DNA of 64,000 nt from Mucilaginibacter sp. (GCF_028288225.1 NZ_JAQBOC010000061.1:1-64000); one strand, 5' to 3'. Positions 39,797 through 49,458 are shown, counted from the stretch's first letter. Numbers and translations: made by a program. The notes: generated by a model from the letters alone, not told the origin.

Positions 39797-40672
39797 ATGT
39801 TAGATTTAAAAACTGAACTATTAAGCAAGTTTACAGATATTTCCATTCATGAAGCGATTTTTGGGGTATATGCTGCTCTGCCATCAAATAAGTTTATGAT
39901 AGGATTAAAAGCTCAGTCTAAAACACTTGAAAAAGATTATAAGTCAAAATTAATTACGCGTGACGTTTATATCGTTGAATCGGAAAATTTACGGAGTTCA
40001 CTATTTTTCCTGATAGATGAATTAAACGACGCCGACCTGAAAAAGGTTTTTATTCAGGTCGTGAAAAATGTCGACGGAGGAAATCCATCAAATGAAAATA
40101 AATCCATATTATTTATCGCCGCCTCACCAAAAGACCTGGATAATCTTCAAATTGCATTCGAATATGCCGCAATTAAAAATGTCCTTGTTTCTTCTATTGA
40201 CAGAGATAAATTCCTTTTTGAAGATCCGGTTTTAGCTGCCACAATTGATGCCATGGTTGATGCCATAAATATATCAAAGCCGGCAATCATACATTTTTCA
40301 GGCCATGCGGGTAAAAAAGGCATCATATTAAGTGATCGCGACAATAATGCCGAGTTGATACCCACAGGAATATTGGATAACTATTTTGGTACATTTCATA
40401 ATGGAATTGATTGTGTGTTCTTAAATGCATGTTATTCTGTTGAACAGGCAACAGCAATTTCTAAACACGTTAAATATGTTGTCGGTATGAACTGCCCGAT
40501 AGGAGATGATGCTGCAATAATATTTTCGGAAGCTTTTTATCGTTGCCTTTTTAATGACAATGACCTGAATTATAAAAAAGCGTTTAAGCAAGCCTGTATA
40601 AAACTACAATTAAAGGCAGTTGAAGAATGCACTACTCCTGACTTATGGGGAAACGGAGAGAAAATAGTATAA
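39797..40672 (+). CDS. CHAT (caspase-like) protease with N-terminal EAD-like module
   Basis: SILFIAASPKDLDNLQIAFE; catalytic His IIHFSGHAGKKG; catalytic Cys DCVFLNACYSVEQA; N-terminal ITRDVYIVESENLRSSLFFLIDEL. Confidence 0.85.
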   Translation: MLDLKTELLSKFTDISIHEAIFGVYAALPSNKFMIGLKAQSKTLEKDYKSKLITRDVYIVESENLRSSLFFLIDELNDADLKKVFIQVVKNVDGGNPSNENKSILFIAASPKDLDNLQIAFEYAAIKNVLVSSIDRDKFLFEDPVLAATIDAMVDAINISKPAIIHFSGHAGKKGIILSDRDNNAELIPTGILDNYFGTFHNGIDCVFLNACYSVEQATAISKHVKYVVGMNCPIGDDAAIIFSEAFYRCLFNDNDLNYKKAFKQACIKLQLKAVEECTTPDLWGNGEKIV

Positions 40673-40948
40673 GATTATTTGGAAATTCAGAGAGGCTTGA
40701 CCATCTCGTTCCGTGCCACAAGTTCCTTCAATTGTGCGGGTGTCAGCGTGCATATGGATAATGCCGGTGGAATTTATAACACCATGCTGGTACTGCAAAA
40801 CAGGGGTGGCCGGGTTTTAAAAATAAACAGCAGGATATCCGGGTTTTTTGACGCAGGTGGATCGGTATGAAAAATAGGGATACAACAACAAAAATGTTAG
40901 CGCAATTTTGCAAGTGAAGCTTGTAAAATCGGGACTTCGGAATTACTG

Positions 40949-42508
40949 TTATTTAATATTATCTAAGGTTGCTGCCGGTTTACCTTCCATTCCCCGTGTT
41001 ACCAGGTCAGCTAAAAATATAGCAAACGGCGCAATATTACCGGTTACACTGGCAATTTCCAGGCATTTCATATATTCAGCTCGTTTTTCCACTGGTATTA
41101 CAGTCCAGGGGTATCCGCCTGAAGATAACATAACATTCATCATAAACCTGCCCATTCTGCCGTTCCCGTCCATGTAAGGATGAATGTTTACAAAAACGAA
41201 GTGTCCCAGTACAGCCCGTACAGACGCGTCGGGTTCGTTGGAAAGCAATTCAAAAAGCAGTGGCATGGCATCTCTTAATGCAGCGACATTTAGTGGCACG
41301 TGCTTAGAGCCACCAATGTATACCTGGTGGGTACGGTACCCGGCAAGATCACCAGCCTTTAGTATACCGGCAGTTACACCAGGGCTAAATAGTTCCCTGT
41401 ACCAGTCCTGATGCTCCTCATCGGCAATCACACCGGCATTTGCACCATCCAATATTTTATTAATGCTTTCTTTTACCACCTGGAACGCCTGCCAGTAGCC
41501 GCGTGCCGCCATCGCATCTTTCTGTTGACGGTCATCCTTGTTTCCTTCACTGTCCCATTGTCCGCTTCGAACCCTTTCGATCAGGTCGGGTGTAACCCGG
41601 TATCGCTCGATGGAAAGGGAATGGTAAGCATCGGTTACGTAAACCTCCTCGACGGCTTTAAGATAGGCATCTTTAACTTGAGGTATACCTGGTGCCTTTG
41701 GAAATACGTCGATCACCGCTTTTTGCATCGTGTTCCACGTTAACCTTATCCTGTTCGCATAAGGCGATCGTTCTTTGAAAGATAGGCCAACCTCTATTTT
41801 TGTTTCGAAAGGGTCTGTTTCCCGTATATCATAATCAGCAGCCTTCATGGCTTTTAAAATATCATTAGCGATCCTTTCACGGCCTATATTCCGGAAAGCG
41901 CCGCATAACCTGCCGGCAATAGTGGTGTGTCCGCCGTTCAACAGGATGGTCAAAACTTCGGCTGAGTCACCTATCAAAGCCAATGCAGTCCGTGCGTCTG
42001 TCGGGCTTTGGATAAATATGGATTGACTACAAAACACCAACGCAGCTGGCAGTGTATACAGCATAATACCGTTTTGCTTTTCTCTCAGGTCGTCTGCCGG
42101 CAGCTCACCTCTCATATGGAACAGTGAGGTGTGGTGAGCTAAGTCTGTTTTAAAGTTGGATGCTTCAGGTGCACGGATCACTAATTGAGTGGGCACTGTT
42201 TGATTTCCGGAATGGAGCTGTAAAGATTGATCAGCCGAAACGGTATACCTATCGCCATACTTTTCGCTAATATACCCGCTGCAAAAATCCCAGTAATTAG
42301 CGTACCATGATGTACTATCCCCGGGTAATTCATCCGGACGTGATGGTATATACCAACCCTTGAGTACTTCTTTGAGGAAACCGTTTTTTGTTAACCGTTG
42401 TCTGTAAACCGTACTGATATCGTCGGTATGAATCGCTATCATACCCTTGTTTTGCAAGGCGTGCAACGTGTCTAAAGCGTCCGCCAATTTCTCTGCCGGT
42501 GTTGCCAT
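40949..42508 (-). CDS. Fic-domain protein with N-terminal AbiEi-like antitoxin module
   Basis: Fic motif HPYMDGNGRMGRF; N-terminal STVYRQRLTKNGFLKEVLKGWYIPSRPDELPGDSTSWYANYWDFCSGYISEKYGDRYTVSADQSLQLHSG is AbiEi/wHTH-like. Confidence 0.85.
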   Translation of the reverse strand: MATPAEKLADALDTLHALQNKGMIAIHTDDISTVYRQRLTKNGFLKEVLKGWYIPSRPDELPGDSTSWYANYWDFCSGYISEKYGDRYTVSADQSLQLHSGNQTVPTQLVIRAPEASNFKTDLAHHTSLFHMRGELPADDLREKQNGIMLYTLPAALVFCSQSIFIQSPTDARTALALIGDSAEVLTILLNGGHTTIAGRLCGAFRNIGRERIANDILKAMKAADYDIRETDPFETKIEVGLSFKERSPYANRIRLTWNTMQKAVIDVFPKAPGIPQVKDAYLKAVEEVYVTDAYHSLSIERYRVTPDLIERVRSGQWDSEGNKDDRQQKDAMAARGYWQAFQVVKESINKILDGANAGVIADEEHQDWYRELFSPGVTAGILKAGDLAGYRTHQVYIGGSKHVPLNVAALRDAMPLLFELLSNEPDASVRAVLGHFVFVNIHPYMDGNGRMGRFMMNVMLSSGGYPWTVIPVEKRAEYMKCLEIASVTGNIAPFAIFLADLVTRGMEGKPAATLDNIK

Positions 42509-42564
42509 ATCTGTGATTAATTAATTCTTAAGCCGGATTTAGCATGAAGACATCCGTGTTATTT

Positions 42565-42645
42565 TTATAGTTATCAACTGTGTTAAAATTATAATTATCA
42601 AATGTACTAAAATTATAATTATCGAACGCGTTAAAATTATAATAA
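42565..42645. repeat. 24-bp tandem repeat (about 3.3 units) upstream of the Fic gene
   Basis: Units start at 42565, 42589, 42613 and 42637 (partial): TTATAGTTATCAACTGTGTTAAAA / TTATAATTATCAAATGTACTAAAA / TTATAATTATCGAACGCGTTAAAA / TTATAATAA... Confidence 0.85.
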
Positions 42646-43118
42646 ATGAATGTAACGATTCTCAAATAACCTTATGGAATCAAAAACCGCTTATTTAACT
42701 TATCGATAAATAGCTATTTATAACTATTGTTGTATCGGATCTGCCCACATACCTCTCACAACTCAAATTAACCGAACTTGTCATGAACAAGCCATCAGTC
42801 CGAAAATATTTTTTTGCATCCGTTCACTTTGGTGAGCCTCTGGCCATTGGTTTTTTCCGGTTGATGTACGACCTGGTTTCTTCTTATCCGGATGCAGTAT
42901 TTTATTTGAATCATAGCCACTATAGCCTTCTCTGTAGTAATTAATGGCGACTAGACACTTTGGGGGCTATAAACTAAGCAGCCCCTTATTTTACTGGTTC
43001 TGTTCTCTCCGATTGATAAGGAATTGGGTAAATTTGAACCGGAATCGAAAATTGCGGAGAGGAAACCCGGATTTAATTATGGGGCCCGCAGTAAAAAATA
43101 AAGAAGCAACAACTGTCT

Positions 43119-43808
43119 ATGATAAACTATAAAATGGAAGCGGCTAAAGCCTGTTTGGGCTTCATAGAGCCTGGCCTGGTAGTCGGGCTGGGTGCAGGGA
43201 CTACAATTTCTTATCTGGTAGACTGGATTAGTGAGCAAACGGATCTGGCAAAGCAGCTTACTTTTGTATCGTCTTCATTCAAAACACGCCTCTTTTTGAA
43301 GGAAAAGGGCCTCATTCAGAAATTATCATCGCAAATCAATAGGCTGGACGTTTATTTTGATGGTTGTGACTGTTTCGACAATGAATTAAATGCCCTGAAA
43401 AGTGGCGGTGGAATCCATACGCATGAAAAGATTTTGGCATCAATGGCAAATAATTTTATTTTGGTAGGGGACGAAAGTAAATTGATCCCCGACTTGGGTA
43501 CCAGCTATCCGCTGGTAATTGAAATTCTGCCGGAAGCTTTGCTCTTTGTAGAAAATTTTATTAAGTCAAACTATCCGGAAGCTTTTTTTGATTTGCGTAT
43601 GAGCCAGCAGAAAGATGGCGCGGTCATTTCCGAAAATGGAAACTTTCTTGCCGATATCAGGTTCCGCAAATTTCCTGACTTAGGAACATTGAATATAAAT
43701 ATAAAAATGATCCCGGGCGTTGTAGAACATTCCTTGTTTTATCGAATGGCTTCGAAAGCCATCATTGCAGGAGAGAAAGGAGTGCAGGTAATCTGTGCTG
43801 ACCGGTAG
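43119..43808 (+). CDS. rpiA: Ribose-5-phosphate isomerase A
   Basis: VVGLGAGTTISYLVDWI; DVYFDGCDCFDNELNALKSGGGIHTHEKILASMA; IKMIPGVVEHSLFYRMA. Confidence 0.85.
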   Translation: MINYKMEAAKACLGFIEPGLVVGLGAGTTISYLVDWISEQTDLAKQLTFVSSSFKTRLFLKEKGLIQKLSSQINRLDVYFDGCDCFDNELNALKSGGGIHTHEKILASMANNFILVGDESKLIPDLGTSYPLVIEILPEALLFVENFIKSNYPEAFFDLRMSQQKDGAVISENGNFLADIRFRKFPDLGTLNINIKMIPGVVEHSLFYRMASKAIIAGEKGVQVICADR

Positions 43809-44125
43809 AACCAGCAGTATATCCTGATTTAATATCCCCTTTTGGCCGGCCGGGCCGTTATTATGGCTGGTCTGCAATTTGTCTTATTAGAGCCACCCAC
43901 ACCCGAAATCTGCCAAAGCAGGGCAGCGTATGCCTATCATTCCCATGAGTGCCGGGGGCTATCACGCTGCACCCATGGGCATTGCAAAGATTCCCAAGGC
44001 CCAGGCAATCAACAAGGGTACAAGGCCTGCAGGATTTGCTACCGGTAGGAGGGCCCTGCCGACCGTGAAGACTATTATCTAAAAAATACAAATAACGCAT
44101 ATAAGCGTCTATAAAAAACAATCAT

Positions 44126-44358
44126 ATGGCTGAATTTCGGTTTTTTACCAAACATCCAAAAAATGATCAGGTTAAAGGCTTTGGTATAAGGCCAAAAACT
44201 TTGAAAATGGATGGAGATTTGTCACGGGAGCACTGGCAAGCCTGACAGGAATTCCGCCTTCCCGGGTTAGTAAAATTGAAAGGGAAGATATCAAATCCGG
44301 CCTTAAGTGCCATGTATGCTTGGCAACTGGCTTTAATATGTTTTTGTTAGCATTTTAA
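44126..44358 (+). pseudogene. Frameshifted HTH (XRE-like) regulator remnant
   Basis: MAEFRFFTKHPKNDQVKGFGIRPKTLKMDGDLSREHWQA* overlapping a second frame ALASLTGIPPSRVSKIEREDIKSGLKCHVCLATGFNMFLLAF*. Confidence 0.5.
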
Positions 44359-44470
44359 CCGGTTTTTAAACTTACGATAAATAATAGTTGCAACTCACCG
44401 TTCTTTATAAGACCATGATTAACAGATCATGAAATAACAGGGAAGCCGGGTTGGCATCCCTGTTACCCGA

Positions 44471-44803
44471 TCATTGCCCGCCATTTTTAGGCTGCAGGTA
44501 AGGGAGACCGAAGCGTTCACTGTGAAAGATCATCTCCCGCCACTCCCAAAACCGCCAGGGTTTAATCGTAAATGTCCGGTAGAGCTTATTGTCGCCATGG
44601 TCTTTTTCCGGGTGCTGGCAAAGGAAATAGCCATACAAACGCTGACAACCAGAAAAAGATTTGCCTTTACCCGCTTCCTCGTTATAGATAAAACTACTGT
44701 CAGCATTACTATAAGCGTAATTTTCTTCAAATAAAAAGCTGATAAATGGCACGTTACTGAATAGGATGAATGCCGTTGTGGCTATAATATATATTTTTTT
44801 CAT
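44471..44803 (-). CDS. Small membrane/secreted protein following the papain/NlpC-like lipoprotein
   Basis: N-terminal hydrophobic segment; KPWRFWEWREMIFHSERFGLPYLQPK; 6-nt gap to the upstream gene. Confidence 0.6.
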   Translation of the reverse strand: MKKIYIIATTAFILFSNVPFISFLFEENYAYSNADSSFIYNEEAGKGKSFSGCQRLYGYFLCQHPEKDHGDNKLYRTFTIKPWRFWEWREMIFHSERFGLPYLQPKNGGQ

Positions 44804-44809
44804 TTTTAT

Positions 44810-46165
44810 CTAGTTACAAGGTCCCTTACTATTAGGCGTTATTCCACCTGTCGTATTAACATTATTTTGGCCTTTTAGCTTCTCAATACTATTGCCAAGA
44901 CCTGCCGGCGTCATCGCGGTAACCGGCAAAAGCCCTACCGTAGAAAATGGATCAGGCAGCGTAACCCCACCGGCTTCGCAGGCATTATACACAAAATTAG
45001 TGCAGTTAAAGTCTGTCAGGTCGTAGTGAGTCGGCGGGTTTGAAATATAACTGGTAATTTGGTTAAATTGACCTGCGCTGACAGTATAGCTAATGCTTAC
45101 GTTGTATTCAAGATCACCACCATTGTTGACTACTTTAGAAGGTGCATGTATTTTATCGAGCCCGGAAGCGTTTGGGTAATACCCGACAATCTGGGTCACC
45201 GAATTGTTGCCGTTTGTTTTGGTCAGGCCGATGGCAACATGACCGACACTGTTAGGCCCGATATTGAAGGAGGTGCCGGGAAATGGTTCCTGGACATAAA
45301 CGGTGACCTTCATGGCCGCACCTGCACTGGGGACATTTCCGAAACAATCCATCAGGCTTTTTGGGTTGATTGCCGGACCAAGCTCCCCCGGGAGATTGGA
45401 AGCGGGTGGGGTGCCTGCGGAATCGCCGTTCCCGCCATCGCCGCTGCCTGCATAGTTCCCGCTGCCGCCGTCAAAGCCATCGCCCGTACCATCACTGCCA
45501 CTAATGGATAGGGTGCAGATCCTTTCGGAATAAACGACCAGCATACCATCCGAGTTGATATAGTTGTTATCATACCACTCACAATCTTCCGTTACTGCCA
45601 TGCTATCCGTGCGTACCAGGGAAGAGGTGCCGGAAGCATGAGCGGAGGGTCTTATTTGCCCGGCAAGCTTTCCGTTTGCTCTCAGCTCGCCGCCCAGCAA
45701 ATGATAGGCCTGGTCATAAATAAAGATCCGGCCCGTATAATCGGCAGTGGTTACTTTTCGTTTTCGCTGGAAATACAAGCCGTCCGGAATGAACTCCAGT
45801 ATCCGCGCCTGGATTGTCCCGTCAGCATCACGCAAAAATGCCAGCTTCCGGTAGCCTTGTTTTGTTTTTTGAAAAATTGGCGCGCCACTTAACGGGACCA
45901 GCCAGTAATTGCCGCTTTTGTTGGCAAATGAACGGGCATTATTCCACGGGACCGCCAATTTTGAAAGACTGAAAGATTGCCCGGTACTTTCAGCGGTAAG
46001 ATTTGAGCTGGCCGTTTGTTTGCTGTAGAACTGTTTTACCCTGTCAAGTGTGAGGGAATCGGTTTTACTTGCCGCTGCCGCATTGTTCGGCAGCACTTGC
46101 TGTTCTTTCCTGCAGGCAGCCAGGCTGCTTAAAAGCAGGAATACATAGGTAATTCTTCTTTTCAT
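44810..46165 (-). CDS. Lipoprotein with C-terminal papain/NlpC-like cysteine hydrolase-type domain
   Basis: Lipobox LLSSLAACRKE (start MKRRITY at 46165); SVGHVAIGL and HYDLTDFNCTNFVYNACEAGG His/Cys arrangement. Confidence 0.65.
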   Translation of the reverse strand: MKRRITYVFLLLSSLAACRKEQQVLPNNAAAASKTDSLTLDRVKQFYSKQTASSNLTAESTGQSFSLSKLAVPWNNARSFANKSGNYWLVPLSGAPIFQKTKQGYRKLAFLRDADGTIQARILEFIPDGLYFQRKRKVTTADYTGRIFIYDQAYHLLGGELRANGKLAGQIRPSAHASGTSSLVRTDSMAVTEDCEWYDNNYINSDGMLVVYSERICTLSISGSDGTGDGFDGGSGNYAGSGDGGNGDSAGTPPASNLPGELGPAINPKSLMDCFGNVPSAGAAMKVTVYVQEPFPGTSFNIGPNSVGHVAIGLTKTNGNNSVTQIVGYYPNASGLDKIHAPSKVVNNGGDLEYNVSISYTVSAGQFNQITSYISNPPTHYDLTDFNCTNFVYNACEAGGVTLPDPFSTVGLLPVTAMTPAGLGNSIEKLKGQNNVNTTGGITPNSKGPCN

Positions 46166-46215
46166 TGCTTTTTTTAGGAACAAAATTGGAAAATCCAAAG
46201 TGCCGTTTTCTTGAT

Positions 46216-46821
46216 TTAAATCAAATTCGACTTTTGTGCGCGGATCCGGCTTAGCGTTTCCTGCGTTATGCCCAGGAAGGATGCGATCTGCCGGAGCGAT
46301 GCTTTTTGAAGGATCCCCGGGTGGCTTTGGAGCAGCCGCTGGTAACGCTCCGCAGGTTTTTTTGTACGGAGCAATATGGCGCGTTCCTCGGATTGTATAT
46401 AATACTTCTCCGTGAGCAGCCGGCCATGGTAGTTGAATTCGGGATGTTCCGCATAGATGGTGTGCACCTGGTCCCAGGTCAGCGATAAAAGCATACTGTC
46501 CTCCAGCAATTCAATGTTTTCAGCGGAGGGCTGTTGTGTATAAAAGCTATAAACAGAGATCATGATATCGTGCATGCCCATGAACCAGCTTGTATGTTCA
46601 TTACCTTCTTTATCATGAAAAAAGGACCGGGCAAACCCCTTCCTGATAAAAAAGATTTTCCGGGCAATTTCGCCCTGCCGCAACAAGAGGTGTTTTTTGG
46701 GGTGGTTTTCCTGTTTTAGGTAACCGCCCATCCGTTCCTGCAATGCCGCAGAAAGCGGGGCGATAAAAGTAAGGACCTGGAACAAATGTTCCGCCGCCTC
46801 GAGTTCATTCCATTCGGCCAT
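46216..46821 (-). CDS. Crp/Fnr-family transcriptional regulator
   Basis: cNMP-binding-like fold with C-terminal HTH KASLRQIASFLGITQETLSRIRAQ. Confidence 0.9.
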   Translation of the reverse strand: MAEWNELEAAEHLFQVLTFIAPLSAALQERMGGYLKQENHPKKHLLLRQGEIARKIFFIRKGFARSFFHDKEGNEHTSWFMGMHDIMISVYSFYTQQPSAENIELLEDSMLLSLTWDQVHTIYAEHPEFNYHGRLLTEKYYIQSEERAILLRTKKPAERYQRLLQSHPGILQKASLRQIASFLGITQETLSRIRAQKSNLI

Positions 46822-47258
46822 ATGATTTTGATTTAGATCAAAACTGCCGGGCTTTACAAGACATTAACTTTGGATTAACAGATCGTAATTAAAGATTAAA
46901 CAAGTCAGTAAATAAAAAGTTTTTTTACTTATTTTTTTTCAACAGTTAATGGCCCGAATTATACTGAGCCGCAAGTTTTACGAGGTGTTTTGGCAAGCTT
47001 TTAAAGCGGGGCCTAAAGATAATTTGAAAAGAATAATTCTTATAAAGAGGAAGACCACACTTTTTTCACCATTAAAACACCTGAAGAGAAGCACAATTTT
47101 TGCATCTTTTCCCGGTCAGCAAAATGGAATGAACTTTTTAAACAACATCCACGCTGTTACCGGTCGCCCGGCGAATAACAGGAGGAACTGATTTTAACCC
47201 GGGAGGTTAAGTGACCTGCTAAAAGAAGATCTGGAAACCTTAATATGCAGTTAAAGCG

Positions 47259-47948
47259 ATGAGCAAATGTCTACTCAGCAAACAAACCTATCCGTTTACC
47301 TGGCTAGAGGAAGTGGTCGAAGTGACCTTAAACCCGGATCAAACCAACATAGCGCAATTACCGGCAGCTCAAATTGAACTGATCCGGTCACAATTAAAAA
47401 CAGAAAACCGTAATATCCTTTACAGCCTTAAAACCCAAACCTTTTTTTTGTGTTCGCAAAAAAAGCAAAAAATACTGCTCCGGCAGTATGCCCGGGCACT
47501 GGAATTTCTAAAGGATCAGGCCATGGTTAACTTTTCAGCCTATCCGGGAAACAGCCCGCTTTTCGAAACGGGTGAGCGGATCATTATGGAACTCGAGCAA
47601 CTGCAAAATCAACTTGTCAAAAGATATGGCCGGCATATTTCGGACGAGGATGGAAAAGACAGGATGCTGCGGTCAAAAAATAGTTCTGCAGGCTTTAAAG
47701 TGCTGTGCAAACTGAGCGTCGACCAGATGGGCCTCATCCTGAAAGCTGCTGACGATACCCGGCTCATCATGTCGCGTTCCATCAGCCTCGTCTTCCGCTC
47801 CATTGTGCCCTTCCTGTCCACTTCCCAAAAAAAGGACATCTCCTGGAACAGCATGCGCAGCAGCACCTACCACCCCGAAGAAGCCGATAAAGCCATCGCC
47901 ATTGACGCACTCGAAAAACTCATCCGCAAGATCAGGGAATATAAATAA
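47259..47948 (+). CDS. Hypothetical protein at the left edge of the conjugation module
   Basis: Intact 229-aa ORF followed by a hairpin; same strand as tra genes. Confidence 0.6.
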   Translation: MSKCLLSKQTYPFTWLEEVVEVTLNPDQTNIAQLPAAQIELIRSQLKTENRNILYSLKTQTFFLCSQKKQKILLRQYARALEFLKDQAMVNFSAYPGNSPLFETGERIIMELEQLQNQLVKRYGRHISDEDGKDRMLRSKNSSAGFKVLCKLSVDQMGLILKAADDTRLIMSRSISLVFRSIVPFLSTSQKKDISWNSMRSSTYHPEEADKAIAIDALEKLIRKIREYK

Positions 47949-47972
47949 ACACCAGCGTGAGAAACCCGTTCC

Positions 47973-47993
47973 GCCCGCGGATAGCGGGCCTTT
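47973..47993 (+). terminator. GC-rich hairpin with T-tract
   Basis: GCCCGC-ggata-GCGGGC followed by CTTTT, 24 nt after the stop codon. Confidence 0.65.
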
Positions 47994-48300
47994 TCCGGCC
48001 AAAAACCAACAACCCTGAATTTTTTTCCGCCCGCCTTTAATCCCTCCATCGCATAGCCTGAACCGTCCTTCCCGGTTTCCTTCCTTCCACCAAATCTTAA
48101 GCTTATTGTTTTTTTCTTTCATCAGCAAAATATATCACGCTCATTATCAATCGGATTCAAGGATGCAGCTGCGGGTTCAGCCGGAACTTGAACTTGTAGC
48201 GCGAAGCCGGATAAAGTTCTTTTGTACTGGCAAACAGGCAGCCATCTTAGTGCTGCCGGCAAAATAAAAGCATCCAAATTAACCAAAGAGGAAGAAAGAA

Positions 48301-48789
48301 ATGAGCTTACTACACCGCATTACCTGGACCAGCTACCTGGAATTTATCACCTTCCTGCTGGTCATTTATTACATCATGCTGGGCATCAGATTTTTTGCAG
48401 GCGACATCAGTCAGCTGTACAACCGGATCTGCGGCAACAAACCCGTTGCAGGCAATGCTTTACCCGCTGCCTTAATGTACGGGGAACCTGAAGCGGCAGC
48501 TGCTGCGCCAGCTCCTGCCAATAGCAATTATGATGGACTGCCGGATGATTCCATGGCTGAAGCAGATGAACTGATCGGGAAGATCAAGCAAATTATACTG
48601 GCTGCGGCTGACAAGCCCTTTGCGCCTGCGGTGCTCATCCCGCAGCTCAAAAAACTATTCCGCGGTCATGTTTCGCTTAAGACCTCACCGCATCGGCCGG
48701 CCATCAATGAACTGGTGGTTTCGGAATGTGAAAGGACAGGCGTTGCCGGACTGACCGAAGATGAGGCAGATGAGTGGTGGAGCGGTTAG
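48301..48789 (+). CDS. Hypothetical membrane-anchored protein of the conjugation module
   Basis: N-terminal TM (FITFLLVIYYIMLGIRFF), low-complexity linker, globular C-terminus. Confidence 0.65.
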   Translation: MSLLHRITWTSYLEFITFLLVIYYIMLGIRFFAGDISQLYNRICGNKPVAGNALPAALMYGEPEAAAAAPAPANSNYDGLPDDSMAEADELIGKIKQIILAAADKPFAPAVLIPQLKKLFRGHVSLKTSPHRPAINELVVSECERTGVAGLTEDEADEWWSG

Positions 48790-49032
48790 CAGGCAGCGCG
48801 GCTCCCGGCCCCGGCCAGCTCAAGAGTTGGCCGGGATAACCGGAAGCAGCCAAAAAGACCAGGCAGCAATTTCCTGCTGTCCGCCTGACCCTGCTGCTGA
48901 CGACGCGGTGATAAACCGGGAGCGCAGGAAAGTTATTGGCCCGGATGATTACCAAACGGCGAAGCGCGCGAGCGCAATTGAAAAAGAATTTTTAACCGAA
49001 AAAAGATAAGTGAAGATGGACCCACCAGTCCG

Positions 49033-49410
49033 GTGAATATCAGGCTGGCAGCCCCATCGCCTTTAAAAACAATGAAGAAGATGAAAACGTGGAGTGGAAA
49101 ATTCAGGGGTAAACCCCTTAAAACAGGCAGCACCCTCATACTGCTGCTAATCATGAGCATGGCTGCCCGAAGCCAGGACGGCAATGCGGGTATCAACCAG
49201 GCGAACACGCAGGTCAGAAGTTATTTTGATTCCGGCACCAACCTGATGTACGGCATCGGGGCAATCGTCGGCCTGATCGGGGCCGTCAAGGTATACCAGA
49301 AGTGGAACAGCGGGGACCAGGATACCAGTAAGGTTGCGGCAGCCTGGTTCGGCTCCTGTATCTTCCTGGTCGTGGTGGCCACCATCATCAAATCATTTTT
49401 CGGGATGTAA
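49033..49410 (+). CDS. traE: Conjugative transposon protein TraE (DUF4134-like)
   Basis: GINQANTQVRSYFDSGTNLMYGIGAIVGLIGAVKVYQKWNSGDQDTSKVAAAWFGSCIFLVVVATIIKSFFG. Confidence 0.85.
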   Translation: MNIRLAAPSPLKTMKKMKTWSGKFRGKPLKTGSTLILLLIMSMAARSQDGNAGINQANTQVRSYFDSGTNLMYGIGAIVGLIGAVKVYQKWNSGDQDTSKVAAAWFGSCIFLVVVATIIKSFFGM

Positions 49411-49411
49411 A

Positions 49412-49432
49412 CCCCCTGGCTCCTGAAGGGGG
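49412..49432. repeat. CCCCCT...AGGGGG hairpin, copy 1
   Basis: CCCCCTGGCTCCTGAAGGGGG. Confidence 0.7.
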
Positions 49433-49458
49433 AGCATAGAAACCCAATCGATACCGTC

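Noticed and set aside
40679-40870. 63-aa ORF after the CHAT gene as a sixth operon member
   Set aside because: Composition differs from the operon, no recognisable fold, and the opposite strand looks like a degraded fragment; not supported as part of the system.
42565-42645. Possible mini CRISPR array upstream of the Fic gene
   Set aside because: Repeats are contiguous 24-bp units with no unique spacers and no cas genes nearby; operator-like tandem repeat fits better.
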